Assembly (NCBI GenBank): GCA_023230565.1
Contig: JALNXD010000077.1
Location: 1 to 7,554 of the forward strand
Reading direction: 5' to 3'
DNA length: 7,554 nucleotides
From: Syntrophales bacterium
GTDB lineage: Bacteria > Desulfobacterota > Syntrophia > Syntrophales > UBA2210
The notes under the pieces were generated by a model. That model saw nothing but the letters and a program-made list of their open reading frames with translations. It had not been told where the DNA came from and made no database searches. Positions 1 through 6,070 of this stretch are shown piece after piece; position 1 is the stretch's first letter, and every line of letters starts with the position of its first letter. The translations under genes were made by a program, and so were the position numbers.

Positions 1-2
1 CA

Positions 3-188
3 GATAAAATCAAAGCTGATACTCCTGAAGTAAATCAAGGAAAACTGATTCTCGATGCGACTTGCGCACCTGCTGACATACATTATCCTACAGATATATG
101 GTTGCTCAACAATGTAAGAGAAGCGCTAGAAGAAATCATAGATGTTTTGCATACATATTTGCTGCGGATGAGCTTGACAAGAAGCTGA
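3..188 (+). pseudogene. DDE transposase fragment (IS5/IS1182-like), cut at both ends
   Basis: An open frame enters from the left edge and reads 61 codons to a TGA at 186-188. It carries LILDATCAPADIHYPTD followed by LLNNVREALEEIIDVLH, a stretch I recognise from IS4/IS5-superfamily (IS1182-like) DDE transposases. There the Asp of the DAT motif is a likely catalytic residue, and the next helix normally leads on to many more residues. Here the resemblance stops after DVLH, at about base 153-155. The last dozen codons (TYLLRMSLTRS) read antisense through the neighbouring decarboxylase-like fragment and are not transposase. The middle of the protein is therefore joined to foreign sequence and the catalytic C-terminus is missing, so this copy cannot be active. 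The 5' part lies outside the window. Family level is fairly certain; the exact IS family is not. Confidence 0.72.
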
Positions 189-427
189 TGTTCCAGGGAC
201 CTGCCCAATTCGGATTTACACCGGAGGGCAGAATCGGGGAGTAACTCGGTCCACGCGCCATCCGGGTAGACAAATACCATTGGTTCCTTGCCCTTCAGTG
301 AATTATGCTCTTTCCACTTATTCCGCTTTTCTTCCTGTTCCGGCCTTTGGGAAATGTCCCGGACCTCTTTCGCCAAGCCTCTCAGATATGGTACCTCTTC
401 ATCCAAAAACACGATAACCACTCCCAT
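153..427 (-). pseudogene. Uroporphyrinogen-decarboxylase-like protein, N-terminal fragment
   Basis: Reading leftwards from an ATG at 425-427, the frame gives about 90 residues. They contain LRGLAKEVRDIS, then EEKRNKWKEHNSLKGKEPMV, then YPDGAWTELLPDSALRC. This matches my recollection of the N-terminal segment of uroporphyrinogen-decarboxylase-superfamily proteins of anaerobic Firmicutes. These resemble corrinoid-linked methyltransferases and are often found beside sugar or methylated-compound transporters. The catalytic TIM barrel, some 250 or more residues, is absent. The frame runs into the antisense of the transposase fragment near base 153 and keeps going only by chance. The start is uncertain: a TAA lies just upstream of the ATG in frame, the ATG has only a weak ribosome binding site, and a GTG or TTG a few codons later would start nearer the conserved part. 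I infer a truncated, dead gene, possibly once cotranscribed with the binding-protein relic 180 bases upstream. Confidence 0.6.
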
Positions 428-607
428 ATAAATATCTTTCTGCTCTTACCTTCCATTACTGAAAAGGAAAAGCCATCCTGGTTATTAATTCCCGGATTGA
501 GGCGATTACGTAAAAAAGTAACCACCCAGAATAAGATTATACATCTGAATAGGTATGGAATAAATAAAGGATTCTATTATTCCGTTCAGAATTCTCTCCA
601 GTTTCCG

Positions 608-861
608 TTATTGGCATATCCATTTATCATACTGCCTCTGCATTTCAGCCTGTATCTTCAATAGGCCAAAAGCTTTATATTTTGCCAGTGCCTTGGGAAT
701 ATCTCATCCGGGTCGACTAATCCGCTCTCTATCAAATAACAATACTCTTTACTTACATTCGTACACGCTGCCACCTCAGTCTTTACAGGTTCAGCGTCAA
801 AACTGAATCCCAACGAATTCATGACAAGAGCGCTTTCATTGAATTTATCAAATTCTATCAA
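608..861 (-). pseudogene. Solute-binding protein C-terminus (DUF3502), frameshifted relic
   Basis: The minus strand encodes FNESALVMNSLGFSFDAEPV followed by KTEVAACTNVSKEYCYLIESG and LVDPDEIFP, which is the pattern of the DUF3502 domain at the C-terminus of LipO-type sugar-binding lipoproteins. After DEIFP the frame turns to HWQNIKLLAY and stops at about 662. The adjacent frame instead carries on as PKALAKYKAFGLLKIQAEMQ and RQYDKWICQ, ending at a TAA at 608-610. That is the expected end of this family, normally an IQAE.QRQ.D.W helix. Loss of one base in the ATATTCCCAAG stretch explains the switch. On the upstream side the homology ends at about 861, exactly where the promoter region of the plus-strand ATPase gene begins, so the roughly 400-residue N-terminal part is gone. 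The only possible start is an internal TTG without a ribosome binding site. Both the truncation and the frameshift argue for a dead gene. Confidence 0.75.
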
Positions 862-896
862 AAAAGCAAAAGTTTTTGAATATTGATGCTAATAAC

Positions 897-926
897 TTGA
901 TGATTTTGCACAGTTTGTGGTATACT
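897..926 (+). promoter_or_regulatory. Candidate promoter (extended -10) for the AAA+ ATPase gene
   Basis: TATACT at 921-926 is preceded by TGG at 918-920, giving the extended -10 form TGnTATACT that is common in low-GC Gram-positives. A weaker -35-like TTGATG lies at 897-902 with an 18-base spacer. The -10 box ends 18 bases before the start codon, leaving a short leader with the ribosome binding site. Position and box quality make it the likely sigma-A promoter. Confidence 0.6.
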
Positions 927-932
927 ATCAGT

Positions 933-940
933 GGAGGTGA
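933..940 (+). promoter_or_regulatory. Ribosome binding site that decides the ATPase start
   Basis: GGAGGTGA lies 7 bases (measured from GGAGG) before the ATG at 945. This fixes the start there rather than at the in-frame TTG at 876, which has no such site and lies upstream of the promoter. Confidence 0.8.
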
Positions 941-944
941 TTCG

Positions 945-2267
945 ATGCTGAAGAGTGAAACCCAGCTGCGCAATCGCGACCTTTATCTGAACCGGCTGAT
1001 CGCGTTTCAGGATACCGAGCCCGTCAAGATCATCACGGGAATCCGACGTTGCGGCAAGTCCAGCCTGATGAAGCTGATGATACGGCATCTGCGCGATAGC
1101 AGCGTTGCGGACGGGCAAATCATCGAAATTAATTTTGAGTCGATGGAGTTTCGGAGCATGAGCGCGGAAGCTCTGTACCAGCATGTGAAAGAGCGAATTC
1201 CTACGGGCAAACGCGTCTATCTATTCTTTGACGAAATACAGCGGATCGACCGGTGGCAGGATGCGGTCAACTCTTTCCGCATCGATTTTGACTGCGATAT
1301 CTATGTGACCGGATCAAACGCCTATCTGCTCTCTTCAGAGTACGCAACCTATCTGGCCGGGAGATGCGTGGAGATCAAAATGCTTCCGCTCTCCTTCCGT
1401 GAGTTTCTGGATTTTCATGGCTATACCGTCAGCGAGACCAAGGGCCCGTCCGGCAGAACGCGCAGGCGAGTCCATGACGCCGAAGGCGAAAGCTACGAGC
1501 CGAAAGAGCTGCTGGAAGCGTATATGAAGTTTGGCGGAATGCCCGGGATCGCCGATGTGGGGTTGGATACCGACAAGGCACTGACATTACTGGACGGCAT
1601 ATACTCCACCGTTGTGGTACGCGATATTCTGGAGCGTGAGAAACGCAGAGGCCAGCGGCAGATCACGGACCCGTGGCTGCTGAGGAAGATCATCATGTTT
1701 CTTGCCGACAACATTGGCAACAATACCTCTATCACCTCTATCGGCAACACATTGATGAGCGAAAAGCTGCTTGACAGCGGCAATCGGAAGGGCAAGCCCG
1801 CCGTGCAGACCATTCAGGCGTATGTAGGCGCCCTGCTGGAATCCTATGTGTTCTACGAGATCAAACGGTTTGATATCAAGGGGAAAGAATATCTGCATAC
1901 ACTTGGAAAGTATTATATCGTGGATATCGGTCTGCGCAACTATCTGCTCGGTTTCCGCGATATGGATACCGGACATATCATTGAGAACATTGTCTATTTC
2001 GAATTGCTCCGCCGTGGTTATGATGTAGCGATTGGCAAGATCGGCGACAGGGAAGTGGACTTCATCGCCACCAACGCAAGCGAGAAGCGGTATATTCAGG
2101 TGACGGAATCCATGAACGATCCGGCCACAAGGGAGCGCGAACTTGCGCCGCTTCGCCGGATTCGGGACAATTACGAAAAGCTCGTTATCGCCGGTGACTG
2201 TGACAATCCCGTGACGCTGGACGGAATCAAACTGATCAAGCTGACTGACTTTCTGCTGGACGCTTAA
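945..2267 (+). CDS. AAA+ ATPase with DUF4143 nuclease-like C-terminal domain
   Basis: The protein has 440 residues, the usual length for the AAA_14/DUF4143 family. The N-terminal ATPase domain shows a Walker A motif GIRRCGKSS (about residues 32-40), a Walker B motif YLFFDEIQ (92-99, with D96 and E97) and a sensor-1-like YVTGSNAYLLSSE (120-132). AGR follows at 138-140, and LPLSFREF comes next, as is typical of the family. A middle helical region contains KFGGMPGIAD. The C-terminal part has ENIVYFELLRRGY (347-359), REVDF (369-373, D372) and YIQV (383-386), followed by DPATRERE. This resembles a PD-(D/E)XK fold, but Q385 stands where an active nuclease would have the acidic residue and lysine, so cleavage is doubtful. 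No signal peptide or membrane helix is seen, so it is probably cytosolic. The role of this family is not established. The gene has its own promoter, lies opposite to its neighbours and is flanked by relics of broken genes, which fits acquisition by transfer. Confidence 0.93.
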   Translation: MLKSETQLRNRDLYLNRLIAFQDTEPVKIITGIRRCGKSSLMKLMIRHLRDSSVADGQIIEINFESMEFRSMSAEALYQHVKERIPTGKRVYLFFDEIQRIDRWQDAVNSFRIDFDCDIYVTGSNAYLLSSEYATYLAGRCVEIKMLPLSFREFLDFHGYTVSETKGPSGRTRRRVHDAEGESYEPKELLEAYMKFGGMPGIADVGLDTDKALTLLDGIYSTVVVRDILEREKRRGQRQITDPWLLRKIIMFLADNIGNNTSITSIGNTLMSEKLLDSGNRKGKPAVQTIQAYVGALLESYVFYEIKRFDIKGKEYLHTLGKYYIVDIGLRNYLLGFRDMDTGHIIENIVYFELLRRGYDVAIGKIGDREVDFIATNASEKRYIQVTESMNDPATRERELAPLRRIRDNYEKLVIAGDCDNPVTLDGIKLIKLTDFLLDA

Positions 2268-2280
2268 CCAAATCCTATCT

Positions 2281-2334
2281 ACCGTCTTTTCTGTTCGTGA
2301 GAAATTGTACCTCACGGGAATTGTCCACAGCGAA
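2281..2334 (-). pseudogene. 54-base relic of a second GH3 gene (C-terminal region)
   Basis: This stretch aligns without gaps to 3232-3285, inside the C-terminal module of the intact GH3 gene, in the same orientation. By hand I count 42 of 54 identical positions, and most differences are transitions. The minus strand reads VDNSREVQFLTNRKDG where the intact gene reads ADDYRGVQFLTDRKDG. A TAG follows shortly afterwards and no start is available. It lies in the gap between the convergent ATPase and membrane-protein genes, and continues in frame from the membrane protein's stop codon with a few non-homologous codons between. I interpret it as what is left of a paralogous GH3 gene after deletion. 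A short remnant from misaligned recombination with the intact copy is also possible. Confidence 0.65.
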
Positions 2335-2346
2335 CCCTTGTTGCCC

Positions 2347-2748
2347 CTATGCGATACCGAATCGATCGAGGCTTCTGTGAAGACGCTCAAAAGCGAGACC
2401 TGCAGCAAACCATACGGGCGCAAAATCCAGTCTGATATATCCGTTTATCGCAAGGCTGCCCGTATAGTGCCAGGGTTGAATGCCAAATAAAGCATCCAGA
2501 AGAAAGCCGCTTATGTATTCGATCCCCCATATCAGCAGCATCCAGATAATTCCTCTGATAAACCAAGGCCATTGTTCGATCCGATCATGGATTCCTTCAA
2601 GAAATACGGCGCTTCCATAGATAAAGAACATCCATAGGCTTGAATGTCCTGAAAGTTTTAAGTCCCCGGTGATCAGCGAACCCAGTCCCGTCCAGAATAC
2701 CTCGATACCCCAACCGACAAAGCCGTACAATAAGAATCTTTTTATCAT
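2347..2748 (-). CDS. Small CmpB-like membrane protein ('putative ABC transporter permease')
   Basis: From the ATG at 2746-2748 the product has 133 residues and about four hydrophobic segments: 5-26, 36-51, 62-86 and 108-121. Recognisable pieces are YGFVGWGIEVFWTGLGSLI at the N-terminus, SLWMFFIYGSAVFLEGIHDR, IEYISGFLLD, and PWHYTGS followed by GYIRLDFAPVWFAAGLAFER near the C-terminus. These match the short members of the family named 'putative ABC transporter permease' (PF06541, CmpB-like). The family name is historical and transport has not been shown for it. I chose this start because the family begins with a few charged residues before YG..GW. A weak GGAAAA lies about 9 bases upstream. The frame is open further back to a GTG at 2856 (AAAGGA 10 bases before it), which would add 36 residues unlike the family and would pass through an inverted repeat. 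It follows GH3 on the same strand after 180 bases; a functional link to sugar use is not evident. Confidence 0.82.
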   Translation of the reverse strand: MIKRFLLYGFVGWGIEVFWTGLGSLITGDLKLSGHSSLWMFFIYGSAVFLEGIHDRIEQWPWFIRGIIWMLLIWGIEYISGFLLDALFGIQPWHYTGSLAINGYIRLDFAPVWFAAGLAFERLHRSLDRFGIA

Positions 2749-2831
2749 ACTGATACTTTTCCAAAAATATAAAAAATTAGGCATTGAAAAATTATCCATA
2801 TATCCTAATACAGTAGATACCGAGATATTTA

Positions 2832-2883
2832 TCAGGCTGCTGAAAAGCGATGGCACTTGATATCATTCCTTTCAGCAGCCTGA
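2832..2883 (-). repeat. 14-bp inverted repeat between GH3 and the membrane protein gene
   Basis: TCAGGCTGCTGAAA at 2832-2845 is perfectly complementary to TTTCAGCAGCCTGA at 2870-2883, with a 24-base loop that itself contains the palindrome TGATATCA. It lies about 46 bases after the GH3 stop codon in the direction of transcription, so a terminator or processing signal for the GH3 message is the simplest reading. There is no T-run after either arm, only an A/T-rich stretch (ATAAATAT) on the minus strand, so an ordinary intrinsic terminator is not clearly supported. It also covers the alternative GTG start of the next gene. Confidence 0.65.
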
Positions 2884-2928
2884 ACATTATGCTTTGTCAA
2901 CATCAGGATAAACGAAAACCGGTGTGTC

Positions 2929-5805
2929 TCAAAGTAAATTATAATAGAAACGGAAAGATTTCAGCGAAGTCTGCTTCGTAAAGCAAATGCGCAGGTCAAG
3001 AAGCCCGTTCCGCGGACGAATCTCACAGGAGACCGGTGAAAAATGGATCAGGCTTCCGGTGCCAACGGTACTGCAGGTACCGATAATTTCCCCGGTATGA
3101 TTGTCAGCAAGGATCAGGTCCACATGGCCTGCAGGCGAGGAAATCAGAGCCTCAAAAGCATCGCAGCCCTTCAGATCCAGCCCTTTGTATACGGCAAAGC
3201 TTCGAAAATCCCCGGCTTCCAGATAGGCCATACCGTCCTTCCTGTCCGTAAGAAACTGTACCCCGCGGTAATCGTCCGCATCGATGGCACTTCTCTTTTT
3301 CTGCGCATCGCGCCCGGTAATCACCGTGCCGTTCACATGGACTGCGGCCTCGCATCGGATATCCTCGGAGGATGCGCCGATCTGCAGGACATAATCGCCT
3401 TCTTCCACCACAAAGCTATCCGTATCGGTGCACCAGAAAGCAAGATCAGAAACCTTAAACGCAAGGTCCACACAGACGGACCGGCTCTTTTGCACAAAAA
3501 CGCGCCGGAAAGCTTTCAGCATCTTTCGGGGCCTGGTATAGACAGACTTGGGCGGAACCACATAAAGCTGCACCACTTCGTCCCCATCGTAGGAACCGAC
3601 ATTTTCCACGGTGACGGAAGCGGTGATTTCCTCGTCCTCTCCGTAAACCTTCTTTCCCGCTTTCGCGTTCGAATAGGCGAATTGGGTGTAACTCAATCCA
3701 TAACCAAAGGGATAGAGCGGTTCTCCGTTAAAGTACAGGTAAGTGGTCCTGTTTTTCATGATGTCATAATCATCCATGGCCGGCAGATCCTTGACAGAAC
3801 GGTACCATGTCGTCGGAGTCCGGCCGGCAGGATTGTTTTTGCCGAAAATCGTATCCGCCGCTACCCGCCCGAGGCTGGGACCAAGGTGGGTGGAGCAGAG
3901 TACCGCTTTCGCTTTTTTCCGTTCTTCCACAATGGCAAAGGGATATCCGGTGATCAAATACAGCAAGGTATTCTCATTGGCACCGCATGCAGCGTTCAGC
4001 AGGGCACTCTGTGCCAAAGGCAGGCGGATATCGGGCCGGTCATATTCTTCCCGGGCGTTGATAAGCGGATGGTTGCCCGCGCAGACGATGGCATAATCGG
4101 CTTCCCCCGCCAGCTCTGCTGCCCTGTCCCTGCCAAAAGACAGGACTTCCGCTTCAAATTCCTTTTCGCGGCCGTTCCCGGGAACAAATGCAGAAACGAT
4201 GCGTCCCGTCTCGTCTGCAATCATATCACGGTCCTGCCAGGAGGTGAGGTACAGCACACCGTTTTCCTCTTGGGCTTTAATCAACTCCATGACAAACCAG
4301 CCGAAGGCCTCGTCCGAAACACAGTTCATGCCGGGATTGAGGGAAACCGACGGCCTGCCGTTTTCTTTGTTTTCCTCGGACGCCTTAACGAATCCGCCGC
4401 CTTCCGTGACATACTTCCGGGTCCTCAGGGAACGGAGGGTCCAGGAACCGAAATCCCAATCACTGCGTTCAAACACCTCAGCCTTTTCCGCTGCCGCGTC
4501 GGCAATTAATTCTCCATTTTCTCCAAGCCGGACATATTTTCCGGTTCGCCGCGATTTAAGAATCACATAGTCGAATCCTTCGTCGAAAAGAACCCTGTCC
4601 TCTCCCAGCATTTCCCGTAATCCATTTACCACGGAGATCTGGTGCGGAGCATAACCGCAGTACCAACAGGTATAGTTTTTGTCGGAGAGTGGCCCCAAAA
4701 CCGCCACTTTACACTTGCCGTCGTCTTTCAGCGGCAGAAGGCCCCTGTTTTCCAGCAGAATCATCGACTCTTCGGCAGCTCTGACCGCCAGCTTTTTATG
4801 CTCGCTGCAGGCAAGCCGGGAAGGATCCATATGGGCATAAGGATTTTCTTCCGGGTCGAAATCCCCCAGCAGGAAGCGGACCGTGAACATGGCAATCAGG
4901 GCTTTGTCAAGGTTCTCTTCGGAAAGATAGCCCTTTTCCAGCGCTTCCCGCACGGCGGGATCCACCATATCACGGCTGTCCAGCATCATATCCGCCCCTG
5001 CGCCGAGAACTCCCGCAATCGACTTTGCATGGTCTTCGTATGTGCGGTGGGCTGACACATTTTGCCCGAAATCTCCGCCGTCGCTGACTGCGAAAGTCAT
5101 GCCCCACTTCTTTTTGCAGATTTCCGATACGTCCGGATTATTGAGACCTTCCACCCCGTTGATCCGATTATAGGCGGTCATGAGGCCCACTGCCCCGCCT
5201 TCGCGGATCGCGGGCTCGAACGCCCTGAGGTAGTATTCGTACTTCAGGCGCGGCGTGATATTGGCGTTGGTGGTCTGACGCCCGTTTTCATAGTTGTTGG
5301 CATAAAAATGTTTGAGCAGGGGCGCGGATTTCCGATATTTGGGATCCTTTCCCGCAAGGCCCTTCGTATAGGCCACCGTCATTTTCCCGGTCAGGCAGGG
5401 ATCTTCCCCATATGCCTCTTCATTGCGCCCCCACCGGGGATCCCGTTCCATGTCCACGGTTGGGCCAAACAATACCAAGGAACTGGGCTTTTCCTCCGTC
5501 TGACTGCTGATACGCACCTCGTCTCCGGCCATATCGCCCAGCTTTTCCATGAGAGCATCGTCAAACATGGCGGCCATTCCCCAGGGCTGGGGAAGGATGG
5601 TGGTTTCCCGTTTGCTGTCACGCTGAACCAACCCCCGGGCGATTTCCACGCCAAAATGAGTTTTTTGGATTCCCAGGCGGGGCACATCATCTAAATAGGA
5701 AGTGAGCATTCCAATCTTTTCTTCCCGTGTCAGGTGGGAAACAAGATCTTTCGCTCTTTCCTCAAAAGAAAGAGATGTGTCTTGAAAACGATATACCGGT
5801 TTCAT
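2929..5805 (-). CDS. Glycoside hydrolase family 3 beta-glycosidase, with trefoil insert and CBM6-like tail
   Basis: A 958-residue GH3 enzyme that should release sugars from the non-reducing end of beta-linked oligosaccharides; the substrate cannot be read from sequence. The N-terminal TIM-barrel domain (about 15-315) has MERDPRWGRNEEAYGEDP (119-136), the substrate-binding KHF motif (165-167) and AVSDGGDF (239-246), with D242 as the expected nucleophile. The C-terminal GH3 domain (about 345-665) includes CAGNHPLINAREEYDR (575-590), where E586 or E587 may belong to the acid/base region. It is interrupted at about 411-540 by three repeats (TGKYVRL, TRKYVTEGGG, LYLTSWQDRD) that look like a fascin or ricin-type beta-trefoil. 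A fibronectin-III-like domain follows (about 720-815), and 838-958 resembles a CBM6-type binding module. No signal peptide is present, so I infer a cytoplasmic enzyme acting on imported sugar. The start is supported by GGAAGGAG 5 bases upstream. It lies downstream of a solute-binding protein gene on the same strand. Confidence 0.94.
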   Translation of the reverse strand: MKPVYRFQDTSLSFEERAKDLVSHLTREEKIGMLTSYLDDVPRLGIQKTHFGVEIARGLVQRDSKRETTILPQPWGMAAMFDDALMEKLGDMAGDEVRISSQTEEKPSSLVLFGPTVDMERDPRWGRNEEAYGEDPCLTGKMTVAYTKGLAGKDPKYRKSAPLLKHFYANNYENGRQTTNANITPRLKYEYYLRAFEPAIREGGAVGLMTAYNRINGVEGLNNPDVSEICKKKWGMTFAVSDGGDFGQNVSAHRTYEDHAKSIAGVLGAGADMMLDSRDMVDPAVREALEKGYLSEENLDKALIAMFTVRFLLGDFDPEENPYAHMDPSRLACSEHKKLAVRAAEESMILLENRGLLPLKDDGKCKVAVLGPLSDKNYTCWYCGYAPHQISVVNGLREMLGEDRVLFDEGFDYVILKSRRTGKYVRLGENGELIADAAAEKAEVFERSDWDFGSWTLRSLRTRKYVTEGGGFVKASEENKENGRPSVSLNPGMNCVSDEAFGWFVMELIKAQEENGVLYLTSWQDRDMIADETGRIVSAFVPGNGREKEFEAEVLSFGRDRAAELAGEADYAIVCAGNHPLINAREEYDRPDIRLPLAQSALLNAACGANENTLLYLITGYPFAIVEERKKAKAVLCSTHLGPSLGRVAADTIFGKNNPAGRTPTTWYRSVKDLPAMDDYDIMKNRTTYLYFNGEPLYPFGYGLSYTQFAYSNAKAGKKVYGEDEEITASVTVENVGSYDGDEVVQLYVVPPKSVYTRPRKMLKAFRRVFVQKSRSVCVDLAFKVSDLAFWCTDTDSFVVEEGDYVLQIGASSEDIRCEAAVHVNGTVITGRDAQKKRSAIDADDYRGVQFLTDRKDGMAYLEAGDFRSFAVYKGLDLKGCDAFEALISSPAGHVDLILADNHTGEIIGTCSTVGTGSLIHFSPVSCEIRPRNGLLDLRICFTKQTSLKSFRFYYNLL

Positions 5806-5810
5806 GGTAA

Positions 5811-5818
5811 CTCCTTCC
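5811..5818 (-). promoter_or_regulatory. Ribosome binding site of the GH3 gene
   Basis: On the minus strand GGAAGGAG precedes the ATG at 5803-5805 by 5 bases (TTACC). It supports this start and suggests efficient translation. Confidence 0.75.
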
Positions 5819-5871
5819 TCGTATCATAGTTTTTGTAAGGTTCAGATAGCATAATCTCCGGTTACGAGCCT

Positions 5872-6016
5872 TACAGATATCCCAAGCCAAGAATCAGCTG
5901 GCAAAAGTTTTATTGCAGGAGCCGCTCATAGAATCAAATGTAAGATTTATGGGCGGTTCAGAACGAACTTTTGCAGTACTGACATTCCTTCCGGTTTCCC
6001 CTTAAAGATATCTGTA
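5872..6016. repeat. Nested imperfect inverted repeat (145 bases), possible MITE or structured RNA
   Basis: Several arms pair in nested order. The outer arms are TACAGATATC (5872-5881) and GATATCTGTA (6007-6016), a perfect 10 bp. Next come GAAT/ATTC (5891-5894 with 5984-5987), CAG/CTG, CTG/CAG, then CAAAAGTT with AACTTTTG (5902-5909 with 5966-5973). The inner arm is GAGCCGCTCATA with TATGGGCGGTTC (5919-5930 with 5948-5959), 12 pairs including two G-U pairs if read as plus-strand RNA. Four more pairs (5932-5935 with 5944-5947) close an 8-base loop. About 44 pairs in 145 bases is far beyond chance. It fills much of the 329-base gap between the solute-binding protein and GH3 genes. The ends begin and finish with TA, as expected for an IS630/Tc1-type miniature element with a TA target duplication. 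A leader RNA of GH3 or a plus-strand small RNA are alternatives. I saw no open frame in it. Confidence 0.6.
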
Positions 6017-6020
6017 GATT

Positions 6021-6039
6021 ATCTGTTTGATCGACAGAT
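6021..6039. promoter_or_regulatory. Dyad ATCTGT-N7-ACAGAT, possible operator
   Basis: ATCTGT (6021-6026) and ACAGAT (6034-6039) form a 6-bp dyad with a 7-base spacer, right beside the large inverted repeat. The outer arms of that repeat contain the same hexamer pair (5873-5878 and 6010-6015), so the motif occurs four times in about 170 bases upstream of GH3. It could be a regulator site or a small RNA hairpin. No good -35/-10 pair was found near it, so the role is a guess. Confidence 0.25.
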
Positions 6040-6070
6040 TCTTTCCACCTTTTTGCCTGCGGCAGAGGGC

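Noticed and set aside
557..583. GGAATAA/TTATTCC inverted repeat between the two left-hand relics
   Set aside because: A 7-bp A/T-rich stem with a 13-base loop and no T-run; such pairs are expected by chance in this A/T-rich stretch.
305..664. Plus-strand open frame of 119 codons across the left-hand gap
   Set aside because: It runs antisense through the decarboxylase-like fragment and into the DUF3502 relic, and has no recognisable motif.
858..879. TCAAAAA/TTTTTGA dyad at the border of the DUF3502 relic, as an element end
   Set aside because: A low-complexity A/T dyad of 7 bp; no matching copy was seen on the right side of the ATPase gene.
2291..2318. Hairpin CGTGAG/CTCACG as a terminator for the convergent ATPase and membrane-protein genes
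   Set aside because: The stem is only 6 bp, there is no T-run in either direction, and the sequence is already explained as part of the GH3 relic.
2872..2900. TTGACA on the minus strand (2895-2900) as a promoter for the membrane-protein gene
   Set aside because: At 17 or 18 bases the -10 position reads TGCTGA or GCTGAA, which is not a -10 box.
3043..4509. Long plus-strand open frame (488 codons) opposite GH3
   Set aside because: It is antisense to the clearly recognisable GH3 domains, shows no family motif of its own and no suitable ribosome binding site was noted.
5823..5828. TATGAT on the minus strand as the -10 box of a GH3 promoter
   Set aside because: It lies directly beside the ribosome binding site and no -35-like hexamer occurs at 17-18 bases.
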